Numbered from the stretch's first letter, positions 35,760 through 44,882 are shown. The stretch: DNA of 50,902 nucleotides from Rhizobium skierniewicense (GCF_014196515.1 NZ_JACIDV010000019.1:1-50902), one strand, 5' to 3'. Made by a program: numbers and translations. Notes: a model not told the origin generated them from the letters alone.

Positions 35760-36584
35760 TCAGACGCCGTAATAGTCAGCGGCATTCGTCTCGAAAATCC
35801 GAGCGAGTTGATGGGTGTCGAAATGCGCGGACAGGAGCGTTCTGGCGAGATTGCAGACCTCGCCATAGCTGGCGGCCAGCAGGCAGACGGGCCAGTCGCT
35901 GCCGAACATCAGCCGGTCCGCACCGAAAACCGATGCGACATGGTCAACGTAGCGCCGGAAGTCCTCCAGTCGCCAATCGGGCGACGCCTCGGTTACCATT
36001 CCTGAGATTTTACAGGACACGTTCGGATAGGCAGCAATATCGCGCAGGTGGCTTGCCCAGGGTTCGAACTGACCAGCGGCGATTTCTGGCTTGGAGATGT
36101 GATCGACGACGGCTTTCAGCTTCGGTACATGCTGAAGGGCTTGCGCCACGTGCGGAAGATGGCGTGTGAACGTGAGGATATCAAACGGCACGCCCACTGC
36201 CTCGATGGCCTTCAGGCTTTTCAGTACCCGTGGTCGCAGGATGAAATCGTCGTCGCGAAGGCCTTGCAACATGGGCCTGACACCGACGAAGAGGGGATTG
36301 GCACGATAGTGCGCGAGCCTGCTTTCGAACCCATCGGAATCGAGGTCCAGCCAGCCGACCACGCCTGCGACGAAATCCGTTTTCGCGGCAATGTCGAGCA
36401 AAAAATCGGTTTCCGCTTCGGTCTCTGCCGCTTGAACCAGAATAGTACGCTTGATGCCTGCTCGCTGCATCTCGCGCCGTAGGTCATCGGGCATAAAATC
36501 CCGGTAGATCGAGCCCAACTCTGGCGTCAGCCAGCCGTAATCGGTACGGCTCGTCATCCAGAAATGCTGATGGGAATCCAGCAT
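35760..36584 (-). CDS. Amidohydrolase-family sugar lactonase (fuconolactonase-like, COG3618)
   Basis: A 274-residue TIM-barrel amidohydrolase of the COG3618 group, which includes L-fucono-1,5-lactonase and L-rhamnono-lactonase. The N-terminus is MLDSHQHFW with the HxH pair His5 and His7. FVGVRPMLQG, VVDHISKP, SCKISGMVTEA and FGSDWPVCLL complete the family pattern. The start is supported by a GGGGAGGA site. It sits next to fucU and an aldo/keto reductase. That combination points to sugar mutarotation, oxidation to a lactone, then hydrolysis to the aldonate. L-fucose is the best guess for substrate; L-galactose or a related sugar is possible. Confidence 0.82.
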   Translation of the reverse strand: MLDSHQHFWMTSRTDYGWLTPELGSIYRDFMPDDLRREMQRAGIKRTILVQAAETEAETDFLLDIAAKTDFVAGVVGWLDLDSDGFESRLAHYRANPLFVGVRPMLQGLRDDDFILRPRVLKSLKAIEAVGVPFDILTFTRHLPHVAQALQHVPKLKAVVDHISKPEIAAGQFEPWASHLRDIAAYPNVSCKISGMVTEASPDWRLEDFRRYVDHVASVFGADRLMFGSDWPVCLLAASYGEVCNLARTLLSAHFDTHQLARIFETNAADYYGV

Positions 36585-36627
36585 ATTGTCCTCCCCATTG
36601 TGACATTCTCCTCCCGCGCACGACGCG

Positions 36628-37050
36628 TCAGGGGCGGACGACGCCTTTTCTCAGCAGAATATTGCCGTAGAGCCTGCGCTCGCCGGACGCGATGACGGCA
36701 AATGCGTTTGTTGCACGCTGGTAAAAGTCAGATGGTTCAATACCGGCAAGCGCGATTTTGCGCCCTTCACCCTTCTCGACACAGGCGGCAAATTCCGCAT
36801 AGATCGGCAGCGGCTCGCCGGGAGCTTGCATGTAACTCACCGGCTGATCGACAAAGTCGTCCAACGGGAAAACGGTGAGGATGGCATCGACGATATCAGT
36901 GGCGGGAATGCCTGGCATGTCGATCAGGCGTTCCCCACAGGCGGCTGCCGGAAAGTTCGCATCAACAATGGCGATTTCGTTGCCGTGGCCCATATCCGCC
37001 AACACTGACAGCAACTGGCTGGTAAGCAGAGGATGAATATTCTTCAGCAT
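36628..37050 (-). CDS. fucU: L-fucose mutarotase-like protein (FucU/RbsD family)
   Basis: A 140-residue RbsD/FucU-family protein that interconverts sugar anomers. The N-terminus MLKNIHPLL then LADMGHGNEIAIVDANFPA matches FucU closely. Starting at 37050, the catalytic histidine in MGHG is His22, as in the E. coli protein; a start six bases earlier is also possible with the GGAAG site. The tail FAVIASGERRLYGNILLRKGV carries the expected Tyr and Asn. Mutarotation would supply the anomer used by the dehydrogenase encoded next to it. FucU-like proteins also act on ribose and related sugars, so the substrate is not fixed by this gene alone. Confidence 0.88.
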   Translation of the reverse strand: MLKNIHPLLTSQLLSVLADMGHGNEIAIVDANFPAAACGERLIDMPGIPATDIVDAILTVFPLDDFVDQPVSYMQAPGEPLPIYAEFAACVEKGEGRKIALAGIEPSDFYQRATNAFAVIASGERRLYGNILLRKGVVRP

Positions 37051-37086
37051 GATCATGTCTTCCTGTGAAAATGAATGGGCGGCGCA

Positions 37087-38124
37087 TCACGCACCAATGA
37101 GGCCTTCGGTCTCCAGCGTTGTCCAAAGCTCCTCGGGAATATCCTGATTGAACCAAGCGACGTTTCCGTTGAGCTGGGCCGCCGTCTTGGCACCGATGAC
37201 GACGCAGGTGGTGGCCGGATGGCGCATGGGAAACTGGATGGCAGCGGCGGGTAGCGGTACCTCGAAGCGATTACAGATCGTGCGCAGACGATCCGCCTTT
37301 TCGATGATCTCGACCGGCGCATCGGCGTAGTTGAACTTCGGCTTGGCCGACGTCGATGCCAGGATGCCCGAATTATAGACACCTGCCACGACCAGCGCCA
37401 TGCCACGCTTTTGCACGAGCGGCAGAAAATCTCGCTCCGCATCCTGGTCGAGCAGCGTGTAGCGACCGGCCAGCATGCTACAATCGAGATCGGCCTCATC
37501 GAGCGCATCACGGATGGCCTGCCATTCGTTGACGCCAAGGCCGAAACCCTTGATATCGCCCGCAGCCCGCAGTTCCGTTAGCGCCTTGAAGCCACCGCCC
37601 TTGGTCAATGCGGTCCAGTGGTGATCATGCAGATCCGCATGGGTGACGCGGCCGATGTCGTGAACGTAGAGAATATCGGGATTGGAGAAGCCTAGACGCT
37701 GCTGGCTGTCATCGAAGCTGCGCATGACGCCATCATAACTGTAATCGAAGACTTCACGAAACGGCAGGCCGTTCCACCAGCCGGGGTCGAGCGGGTTCTT
37801 TGGCGGCGCCGGAGGGAGTTTGCGACCGGCCCTTTCGGTGGTCATCAGACGCCCGACCTTGGTGGAAAGAACAAAGCTCTTTTCGCCGGTTTCGCGCAAC
37901 ACCTGACCCACCAAGTGTTCCGAGCGTCCATTGCCGTACATGGGGGCCGTATCGAAATAGCGGATGCCCGCCGCCCAGGCGGCTTGCAGCATGTCGACGG
38001 CGTCAGCCGTTGTAACCGGTGCATAGAGACCACCGAGCGGGGCGCTGCCGATACCGAGTGCCGTGACCTCAAGCCCGGTCTTGCCGACGGGGCGCGGGGT
38101 GGATGCCTTGATTGTCTTGCTCAT
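37087..38124 (-). CDS. Aldo/keto reductase (L-fucose / D-threo-aldose 1-dehydrogenase-like)
   Basis: A 345-residue aldo/keto reductase. The catalytic tetrad is Asp58 and Tyr63 (YFDTAPMYG), Lys89 (LSTKVGR) and His155 (LYVHDIGR). The insertion PPKNPLDPGWWNGLPFREVFDYSYDGVMRS belongs to the D-threo-aldose 1-dehydrogenase / L-fucose dehydrogenase / pyridoxal dehydrogenase branch. It most likely oxidises the C1 of an aldose to its lactone with NAD(P). It lies 30 bases upstream of fucU and 11 bases after a permease gene, inside the transporter operon. Confidence 0.85.
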   Translation of the reverse strand: MSKTIKASTPRPVGKTGLEVTALGIGSAPLGGLYAPVTTADAVDMLQAAWAAGIRYFDTAPMYGNGRSEHLVGQVLRETGEKSFVLSTKVGRLMTTERAGRKLPPAPPKNPLDPGWWNGLPFREVFDYSYDGVMRSFDDSQQRLGFSNPDILYVHDIGRVTHADLHDHHWTALTKGGGFKALTELRAAGDIKGFGLGVNEWQAIRDALDEADLDCSMLAGRYTLLDQDAERDFLPLVQKRGMALVVAGVYNSGILASTSAKPKFNYADAPVEIIEKADRLRTICNRFEVPLPAAAIQFPMRHPATTCVVIGAKTAAQLNGNVAWFNQDIPEELWTTLETEGLIGA

Positions 38125-38135
38125 GATGCTTTGCC

Positions 38136-39125
38136 TTAGATTTTTGCACGGTTCTGGCGACGCGCCCAGACGACAACGGTTACGCCGAAGAGAAGCAGCA
38201 GGCCGCGAACGATCTGCCTTTGCTGGTCAGTCCAGCCGAGAAGGGCGGCACCGCTCAAAAGGGCAGCGAGCAGCAGAACGGCGGCCAATGTACCTACGAC
38301 ATTGGGTTTGCCGTATTTCAGCGCCATGCCCCCCAGCAGGACAGCCGTTAGCCCGTCGATGAAATAGGAACTGCCTATGTAAGGCTGACCAGAGGACAGA
38401 TCGGCGGTCAGCAGAATGCCGGCGAGTGCAGAGACAACGCCTGACAGAATATAGAGAAAAAACAGGATGCGGTTGACCGGTACGCCTGCTTCCACGACTG
38501 CTGCGCGGTTCTGTTCCATGGCGTAGAGATAGTGGCCGAAGGTGAGATGTTCCTGAACGACGTAGAACATAGCGTAAACAACAGCCACCACGATGGCGAT
38601 GACCGGAACGACGCCAAGATTTGCAGACAACACCGACCCGACGAAGCCAGTCGATGACAGTGAAATCGAGGTGCCAAGGCCGATGGCGGCAGCGATTGAG
38701 CCTGCGAGGCCGCCTGTTGCGATGGTGATGACCAGCGCAGGCAGCCTGAAACCCGCAACAAGTCCGCCATTGATGAGGCCGATGACGACGCCCGCCAAAA
38801 GACCGCATAAGCATGCAAGCGGCCAGCCGTAACCCGCCTGTACCAAACCGGCGACGATCATATTGGCTAGTGCAGCCACCGACATGAAGCTGACGTCGAT
38901 TTCACCAGCTGCGATGATCCAGGTCAGTCCGAGGAACATGATCGCGGCAATGCTTGCAGACCGTAGCATGTCATTGATATTGCCAGCACTGACGAAAGTC
39001 GGTCTCAACCAGGCGAACAGAATGAACGCGGCCAGCACCAGAAGAAAGAGCCCATAGCGGACAAAAAATGTCTCGATATCCGGGCGCGTCCGCTGCGCTC
39101 TCATGTTTTCGCTCAATACGGTCAT
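38136..39125 (-). CDS. Sugar ABC transporter permease (CUT2), system 2, second permease
   Basis: A 329-residue BPD_transp_2 permease. LTWIIAAGEIDVSFMSVAALANM is the family segment in which Glu replaces the more usual Gly. HLTFGHYLYAMEQNRAAVVEAGV and SSYFIDGLTAVLLGGMALKYGKPNVVG follow. The ATG at 39125 lies just after GGGAGGAAAAAGG, which favours it over an upstream ATG at 39143 that overlaps the previous stop. Confidence 0.87.
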   Translation of the reverse strand: MTVLSENMRAQRTRPDIETFFVRYGLFLLVLAAFILFAWLRPTFVSAGNINDMLRSASIAAIMFLGLTWIIAAGEIDVSFMSVAALANMIVAGLVQAGYGWPLACLCGLLAGVVIGLINGGLVAGFRLPALVITIATGGLAGSIAAAIGLGTSISLSSTGFVGSVLSANLGVVPVIAIVVAVVYAMFYVVQEHLTFGHYLYAMEQNRAAVVEAGVPVNRILFFLYILSGVVSALAGILLTADLSSGQPYIGSSYFIDGLTAVLLGGMALKYGKPNVVGTLAAVLLLAALLSGAALLGWTDQQRQIVRGLLLLFGVTVVVWARRQNRAKI

Positions 39126-39139
39126 CCTTTTTCCTCCCG

Positions 39140-40120
39140 TCATCGGGCCATGCGACCGCCGAGCAGATTGCCCAGCGCCGCTGTCAGTTTAGGGTCGAAA
39201 ATCGAGATTGCGGCGATCAGCACGAGGCTTACGATCGCATCGCTGTAGTAGTAGGGGATGGCGAGCAGCGTGAAGCCGTTCAGCATGGCTGACATCAGCA
39301 AGGTGCCAGCAAGAGTTGCCGGAATGGACGGCGCTCCGAACAGAGCAGCTCCTAGGTAGACCGCAGCAAATGCCGGCATCAGCAACTGGTTGCCGGCCGT
39401 CACATTCGCCGCGCCCGAGGAAGCGACCAAAAGCGTAATGGCTAGGCAGGACATGGCGCCGCAGAGCGCAAAGGCTGCCAGTACATAAAGTTTGACACGA
39501 ATACCCGAAAAGCGGGCGGATACGCGGTTCTCGCCGGTTGCATAAAAGGCGCGACCGAAACGCGATGCATGCAGCACAATCCCGGCAATGACTGCGGCTG
39601 CGGCCAGAATGACAACCGGCATATCGAAGGTCAGAACCTTGGCATCGTTCAGGTCGAGAATGCCCGACATGAAGAAGTTTTCCGAGATCGAGGTACCGTT
39701 GCTGTAGAAATAGGACAGTCCGATTGCGACGCCGCCCGTTGCGATGGTTGCGACGATATCGGGAAGCCGCAGATAGGCGATGACAGTGCCGTTGAGCACA
39801 CCGGCCAGGATGCCGATAGCGATGCCGCCGCTGATCGAAAGGCTGAGACTATAACCGGCTGCGAGTAGAAAGCCGAGCGTCATGGCGCCCAGGGATGCGA
39901 CGCCGGGAAATGAAAGATCGAATTGCCTGACGACGATGACGAATGTCAGGCCGATGGCTGCCAGACCGTTGACGGCCATATGGCGCAAAAGTCCGTGCAG
40001 ATTGCCATTGCTGAGATAGACCGGCGCGAATGTCTGGAAGAAGGCGGCGATACACGCAAGCAGTACAATGAATGCGCCCAGCCGAAGCGCGATCGGTGGA
40101 ACCTTGAAACCTTCGTTCAT
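39140..40120 (-). CDS. Sugar ABC transporter permease (CUT2), system 2, first permease
   Basis: A 326-residue BPD_transp_2 permease with about nine hydrophobic segments. GLTFVIVVRQFDLSFPGVASLGAM, FGRAFYATGENRVSARFSGIRVK and AVYLGAALFGAPSIPATLAG are the recognisable positions; the usual GGIDLS core is replaced by RQFDLS. The start forms an ATGA overlap with the ATPase stop. Confidence 0.87.
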   Translation of the reverse strand: MNEGFKVPPIALRLGAFIVLLACIAAFFQTFAPVYLSNGNLHGLLRHMAVNGLAAIGLTFVIVVRQFDLSFPGVASLGAMTLGFLLAAGYSLSLSISGGIAIGILAGVLNGTVIAYLRLPDIVATIATGGVAIGLSYFYSNGTSISENFFMSGILDLNDAKVLTFDMPVVILAAAAVIAGIVLHASRFGRAFYATGENRVSARFSGIRVKLYVLAAFALCGAMSCLAITLLVASSGAANVTAGNQLLMPAFAAVYLGAALFGAPSIPATLAGTLLMSAMLNGFTLLAIPYYYSDAIVSLVLIAAISIFDPKLTAALGNLLGGRMAR

Positions 40121-41631
40121 GACCGAACCCCCATGATACCTGCAGCAAGAAGCTGATCACGGCTAGGAGCCGCGTCCGTCTGGGCGATGGGACGCCCCTT
40201 GTAAAGAGCAAGCGACCTGTCAGCGACACCGTGGACTTCATCGCAATCGGACGAAATGACGATCACCCCGGCCTTGTGTGACAACTCCCGCATCAGTGCA
40301 TACAACGTTGCGCGCGCGCCGATATCGACACCCACGGTCGGTTCCACAAAGATATAGATCCGGGCGTCGCGGTAGAGCCCTTTCGCGATCACGATCTTCT
40401 GCTGGTTGCCGCCCGAAAAGGCGCTGACCGGCCGATCCAGCTTTGGCGGTTGGAGCGCGACGCGTCTGGCCAGATCCTCGGCGGCCTTGCGGTTGCGCCC
40501 GAAGCGCATGAGGCCGCCGGCCCAAGAGGCCTTGCCGAGATGCGCGACCACCGTGTTGAAAATCACGTCCTTTGACAAAGTCAGACCCTCGGTGCGCCTG
40601 TCACCGGGCACAAGGAAGATGCCGCGCCGAAGCGCGTCGTGCGGGTCTTTCAACTTGATTTGTTGTCCATCGATGGTGATTTCGCCTGCATCTGGCCGCA
40701 TCACGCCAAAGAGCGCTTTTGACAATTCATCCACGCCTGATCCGACAAGGCCGAAAATGCCGAGAATTTCCCCACGGCGGAGGGTGAAGCTGATGTCTGT
40801 GAACAGTCCCTTCTTTTCGAGACCCTTGACCTCCATCATCACGTCACCGCCCGCACCGTCTGCCTTGGGAGGGAAGATGTCGCCGGACTTTTCGTCCAGC
40901 ATGAGCTCTGGAATGGAAACGCCGTCCTCAAGCGCTTCTTTCGCAGTGAAGGTCGCCACATTGCGGCCACCGCGAAACACGGTGAAACGGTCTGCGATTT
41001 CGAACACCTCTTCGAGGCGATGAGTGATGTAGATGATGGCGATCCCGGCCGCCTTCAGCGTGCGCATCAACTGGAAAAGCGATGCCTTTTCACGCTCTGT
41101 CAGGGTAGAGGTCGGCTCGTCGAGGATCAAAATCTTAATATCGTCACGCCGTAGGGCGTGTAGCACCGCGACAATTTCCCTGTCCACGGCTGGCATTTCG
41201 CCAACGCGCCGTTCGAGATCGATTTCGATAGGGAACCGTTGCAGCAACTTTTGTGCGGCCAGCCGCATGGCAGAACGGTTGATGCGTCCGGTAAGGCCCG
41301 GCTTGTGCGCCTCTTCTCCGAGAAAGATATTCTCGACACCGGTGAAGTCGTTGACCAGCTCCGGGTGCTGCTGGACACAGGCTATGCCTTCCGCGATTGC
41401 GGCTGCTGGCGTTCCCAGTTCGACCGGATTGCCAGCAATTTCAATTGTTCCGGTATCCTTGGCGTAGACGCCCGACAAAATCTTGATCAACGTCGATTTG
41501 CCTGCGCCGTTGACACCTAGCAACGCATGAATTTCACCGGTTTCCAATTCGAAGTGAACGCCATCCAGTGCCTTGACGACACCAAAGCGTTTCTCGATTT
41601 GCCGCATGCTCAATACGGTGGCCATTATCAT
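40117..41631 (-). CDS. Sugar ABC transporter ATPase (CUT2, tandem domains), system 2
   Basis: A 504-residue two-domain ATPase. Domain 1 has Walker A GVNGAGKST, a signature region VGEMPAVDREIVAVLHAL and Walker B ILILDEPTSTL. Domain 2 has the degenerate Walker A GLVGSGVDEL, then FSGGNQQKIVIAKGL and IYIFVEPTVGVDIGA, where Val replaces the Walker B Asp as can occur in the inactive half. Only weak ribosome sites precede the start; ATG at 41631 or 41625 are both possible. It powers import by system 2. Confidence 0.88.
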   Translation of the reverse strand: MIMATVLSMRQIEKRFGVVKALDGVHFELETGEIHALLGVNGAGKSTLIKILSGVYAKDTGTIEIAGNPVELGTPAAAIAEGIACVQQHPELVNDFTGVENIFLGEEAHKPGLTGRINRSAMRLAAQKLLQRFPIEIDLERRVGEMPAVDREIVAVLHALRRDDIKILILDEPTSTLTEREKASLFQLMRTLKAAGIAIIYITHRLEEVFEIADRFTVFRGGRNVATFTAKEALEDGVSIPELMLDEKSGDIFPPKADGAGGDVMMEVKGLEKKGLFTDISFTLRRGEILGIFGLVGSGVDELSKALFGVMRPDAGEITIDGQQIKLKDPHDALRRGIFLVPGDRRTEGLTLSKDVIFNTVVAHLGKASWAGGLMRFGRNRKAAEDLARRVALQPPKLDRPVSAFSGGNQQKIVIAKGLYRDARIYIFVEPTVGVDIGARATLYALMRELSHKAGVIVISSDCDEVHGVADRSLALYKGRPIAQTDAAPSRDQLLAAGIMGVRS

Positions 41632-41691
41632 GTCCCGATTGTTGGTGTGCGGCGGGCCGAACGTTTCGGACCCGCCTTTGATGGATGCGCT

Positions 41692-42732
41692 TTAGAGTGC
41701 GCGTGGCCAGCCAAGCTTGAGAGCCTCACCGGGTTGGTCGTAATTGTCCGGTATCTCGGAGAGGTTTTTCAAACTGTCCTGGGTAACGGCGTAGGACGGC
41801 GTGATGACGAAGCGTGGCGCTTTGCGCCCGGCTGCGACCTCATGCGCGTAAAACGCGTTCATGTAGGCCATCTCATAAAAGCTTTGCGCCATCGTCAGTG
41901 CGAAGGGCGATCCGGCCTTGATGTATTCAAAGGACTGCTTGCCGCCATCGATGCCGGTGATGAACACTTTGCGGGAGGCTGCGCGGATGGCAAGCGTGCC
42001 TTCGGAGGCGGCGCCATCCCAAGCACACCATATGGCGTCCAGTTCAGGATTGGCCGTCAGAATATTGTCCACCACCTGGCGTGGCGTCGTGGTTCCGCCC
42101 AGCGCAAATGCAATTTCCGAAACAATTGTAATATCGGGGAAGCGGATAAAGACAGAGCGCGCTCCGAGCGTGCGCTGGTCCCAGGATTCGTTGGAAGGAA
42201 GACTGACCAGCGCCACCTTGCCCTTACCGTTGAGGCGCTTGGCGATATATTCCGCACCGGCAGCACCCAGGCCGAAATTGTTCGACATGGCAGTCGAGGT
42301 AACGGTGGTGTTGGGCACATAACTGTCACCACAGAAGATCGGAATACCGGAAGCGACAGCGGCCTGCACGGCTGGAGATATAGCTGCGGCATCGGCTGGT
42401 GTGATGAAGATGGCGGCGGGCTTGGAGGCGACGAATGCCGCGATCTGGTCCGCTTGCTTCTTGATGTCGTAATTGGCGTCGGCGATCGTCAACGACCCAC
42501 CCAGACGCTGTATCGCATCCTTATAGCCATTGACGATGTGACGGCCCGATTCCCACACTGTCCAGCCCAGCGACGCACAGAATTTCAAATCCTGCGCGTA
42601 GGCGAAATTGGGTCTGCCGAGTGCTGCGGCCACCGTCATTGCGGCGCCTGCGCTCAACACGCCACGTCGCGTCAGTTTGAGGCTGGAGAGACCGGTCTCT
42701 TCACCCTGCATTCCGATTTCAGTGTCAGACAT
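41692..42732 (-). CDS. Sugar ABC transporter substrate-binding protein (CUT2), system 2, Tat signal
   Basis: A 346-residue type I periplasmic binding protein. The N-terminus has a twin-arginine signal (LTRRGVLSAGAAM, Arg22-Arg23) ending AYAQ near residue 47, in contrast to the Sec signal of the system 1 receptor. The mature part shows ADANYDIKKQADQIAAFVASKPAAIFITPADAAA, then PELDAIWCAWDGAASEG. The ATG at 42732 has a GGGAGG site; a start at 42780 is unlikely. It precedes its ATPase and permeases in the standard order. Presence of two distinct receptors suggests two related sugars or two affinities. Confidence 0.87.
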   Translation of the reverse strand: MSDTEIGMQGEETGLSSLKLTRRGVLSAGAAMTVAAALGRPNFAYAQDLKFCASLGWTVWESGRHIVNGYKDAIQRLGGSLTIADANYDIKKQADQIAAFVASKPAAIFITPADAAAISPAVQAAVASGIPIFCGDSYVPNTTVTSTAMSNNFGLGAAGAEYIAKRLNGKGKVALVSLPSNESWDQRTLGARSVFIRFPDITIVSEIAFALGGTTTPRQVVDNILTANPELDAIWCAWDGAASEGTLAIRAASRKVFITGIDGGKQSFEYIKAGSPFALTMAQSFYEMAYMNAFYAHEVAAGRKAPRFVITPSYAVTQDSLKNLSEIPDNYDQPGEALKLGWPRAL

Positions 42733-42795
42733 AGATAACTTCCTCCCGTCAACACGACCGGAACCATCCGGCCGTCTCATCTCCCTTCGCCGCCG

Positions 42796-43908
42796 TCAAA
42801 ACGACTGGCGCATGATCTCCAGATAGTCTTCTTTCGTGGCCAGCCGCGGGTTCGTTGCATGGCAATGATCCTTCAGCGCCTCGCCCGAAACCTTGTTCAT
42901 CATGGCTTCCGTCACACCCATGGCACCGAGCCCGGAGGGCATTCCGATGTCCTGATTGAGCGCCGAGATGACAGCATCTGGTTCACCATCCAGAATGTTC
43001 GTCAGCACATCCCATTTCTCGCCGATGACGGACCGATTGAATTGCAGCACCGCTGGCATCAGCACGGCATTGAGCGTGCCGTGGTGCAGGTTGAGTTCCC
43101 TGATCGCTCCAAGGGGGTGGGTCAGAGCGTGCACGGCACCCAGCCCTTTCTGAAATGCCATCGCACCCTCGAGCGCCGCCATCATCATGTCCCAGCGCGC
43201 TTTGCGATCCTGGCCATTCTTCACCGCCTGCCGGATAGCGGGAAAGCCACGCTTCAGGCCATCGAGGGCGATAGCTTCGGCAGGCGGATTGATGGAGGGC
43301 GCCATATAGGTTTCGAGGCAGTGCGACAGTGCATCCATGCCCGTGGCCGCAGTCAGGAAGGGTGGAAGCCCGTGGGTCAATTCCGGATCGCACAGCGCTA
43401 TGCTGGGCAACATAAAGCCGCTCAATATACCTAACTTGCGGCACTCAGCCGTAATGATGACAGCCGCGCGACCAACTTCGGAGCCGGTGCCGGATGTAGT
43501 CGGCACGGCAATCATGGGGCAGATGCGCCCATGAATGCGGGATGCGCCACCTTCGACAGCAGTATATTGCGCTAGCGGTCCTTCATGGCCGCTGAGCAAG
43601 CGGACAGCCTTGGCAAGATCGAGTGAAGAGCCGCCGCCCAGCCCGACAATCCCGTCGCACCCTTCCTTGACATAGAGCGCATAAGCAGCCTCGACCGCCT
43701 CTTCTGTCGGGTTGGCGGGTGTTCCGTCAAACACGATGGGACGTTCGGAAAACAGGCCAAGAACCCGCTCCACCAACCCGGTCGAAACGAGGCCGCGATC
43801 GGTCGCGATCAGCGGTCGGTGCACGCCCAGCTCAGCAAGAAGCGCCGGTAAGCGTGAAATCGCCCCCTCTTCAAATTCGATACGCGTCAGATAATTGATC
43901 AAGGCCAT
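42796..43908 (-). CDS. Iron-containing alcohol dehydrogenase (group III)
   Basis: A 370-residue Fe-type alcohol dehydrogenase. The nucleotide-binding motif is GIVGLGGGSSLDLAK (about 86-100), then PTTSGTGSEVG. The probable metal ligands are Asp192 and His196 (GMDALSHCLE), His260 in GAVHALTHPLG and His276 in LHHGT. The family includes lactaldehyde reductase (FucO), maleylacetate reductase and 1,3-propanediol dehydrogenase. As the first gene of the minus-strand sugar run it may reduce an aldehyde made downstream in the pathway, such as L-lactaldehyde from a deoxysugar, or oxidise a sugar alcohol. Substrate not determined. Confidence 0.85.
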   Translation of the reverse strand: MALINYLTRIEFEEGAISRLPALLAELGVHRPLIATDRGLVSTGLVERVLGLFSERPIVFDGTPANPTEEAVEAAYALYVKEGCDGIVGLGGGSSLDLAKAVRLLSGHEGPLAQYTAVEGGASRIHGRICPMIAVPTTSGTGSEVGRAAVIITAECRKLGILSGFMLPSIALCDPELTHGLPPFLTAATGMDALSHCLETYMAPSINPPAEAIALDGLKRGFPAIRQAVKNGQDRKARWDMMMAALEGAMAFQKGLGAVHALTHPLGAIRELNLHHGTLNAVLMPAVLQFNRSVIGEKWDVLTNILDGEPDAVISALNQDIGMPSGLGAMGVTEAMMNKVSGEALKDHCHATNPRLATKEDYLEIMRQSF

Positions 43909-44060
43909 GTCGAGTATTCACCTGTTGACGAGGCTTGTCAGAGTTGAAGACGAAGGACAGGCGACGCCGTGTCCTTTCGCGCACAACAATGACTATCACC
44001 GTTGGTTTCCTGCTCTTTGCTGGATCACACCGGGCTCCCGACCGATGCTTCTCCTCCCCT

Positions 44061-44095
44061 GTTGGCGGCGGTAAATTTTCACTTGCGCCGCCAAC
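44061..44095. repeat. 10-bp inverted repeat in the divergent control region
   Basis: GTTGGCGGCG (44061-44070) is matched by its exact reverse complement CGCCGCCAAC (44086-44095) around an AT-rich 15-base spacer. On the minus strand it lies about 150-190 bases before the alcohol dehydrogenase ATG and is followed by a ribosome-site-like GGGGAGGAG (44051-44059) with no gene behind it. It may be an operator, a leader hairpin, or the relic of a gene start. The remaining 43909-44060 shows nothing else recognisable. Confidence 0.5.
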
Positions 44096-44121
44096 TAATA
44101 TATGAGTTATATAAATGCAGA

Positions 44122-44138
44122 TGACAATTCGTCTGTCA
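44122..44138. promoter_or_regulatory. Candidate GntR operator between divergent sugar operons
   Basis: TGACA and TGTCA form an inverted repeat with a seven-base spacer (44122-44138). It overlaps a minus-strand TTGACA (44134-44139) that could be the -35 of the alcohol dehydrogenase operon, and lies just before an AATTATA stretch that could serve the plus-strand gntR. A position between the two promoters next to a GntR gene is what autoregulated divergent control would look like. Sequence alone does not prove binding. Confidence 0.4.
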
Positions 44139-44210
44139 ACGGAAATTATAGACCATAGAAATGCCTGTTTTCTGAGGCTTTAGGTTGAAATCGCTAGGAA
44201 CACACTAAAG

Positions 44211-44882
44211 ATGAAGGTCGCTCCAAAATCCGAATTGATATATGGGTCGCTCCGCCAGGCAATCGTGCATTTGGAGATGCAGCCCGGTGCAGTGATCTCC
44301 GAAAAAGACCTGTGTGTTGAGCTGGGTGTGTCACGCACGCCGGTTCGCGAGGCGCTCCAGCGGCTTGCCGAAGAAGGCCTTGTGGATATTTTTCCGCATT
44401 CCGGCACCTATGTCAGCCGCATCTCTTTTACCGTCGCCGAAGAAGGTTTCGTCATACGGCGAGCGCTTGAAATCGAAAGCGTTCGCAAGGCTGCCACACT
44501 CATCAAGGATGCCCATATTGCGGAGCTCGACACGATGGTGGCGGGTATGCGAACGCTTCTGGCCAACAACACGCTGGATCGATATCTCGACGCCGACGAC
44601 GCGCTGCATGGCAGGATCGCGGCGATCAGCGGTTATCCACGCATCTGGAAATTCATCACCCTTGCCAAGGTCCACCTCGACCGGATGCGCCAGCTGAGCG
44701 CGCCGGTGCCGGGGCATCTCGCAATGGTGACAGAGCAGCACGAAGCCATCGTCAAGGCTTTGAAAAACCGCAGCGCCGACCAGGCTGAGCTGGCCATGCG
44801 CATCCATCTCGATTCCTCGTTCGCGGTCATGGCCAATATGTACGAGGACAAGATCGCCTTGTTCGAAAGGGAGGAGGACTGA
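44211..44882 (+). CDS. GntR-family regulator (FadR/FCD subfamily)
   Basis: A 223-residue transcription factor. The winged helix (about 1-70) contains LCVELGVSRTPVREALQRLAEEGLVDI. The FCD ligand domain (about 75-215) shows RRALEIESVRKAA, DDALHGRIAAISG, and EQHEAIVKALKNRSADQAELAMRIHLD, with the Asp and His residues that bind a metal in this family. FCD regulators usually sense organic or sugar acids, so the aldonate or keto-deoxy-acid intermediate is a likely effector. It is divergent from the transporter operon and two bases upstream of the dehydratase gene, so probably controls both. Confidence 0.88.
   Translation: MKVAPKSELIYGSLRQAIVHLEMQPGAVISEKDLCVELGVSRTPVREALQRLAEEGLVDIFPHSGTYVSRISFTVAEEGFVIRRALEIESVRKAATLIKDAHIAELDTMVAGMRTLLANNTLDRYLDADDALHGRIAAISGYPRIWKFITLAKVHLDRMRQLSAPVPGHLAMVTEQHEAIVKALKNRSADQAELAMRIHLDSSFAVMANMYEDKIALFEREED

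Noticed and set aside
41527..42738. 403-codon plus-strand frame over the system 2 receptor gene
   Set aside because: Antisense to a binding protein with a signal peptide and family motifs; no ribosome site or domain.
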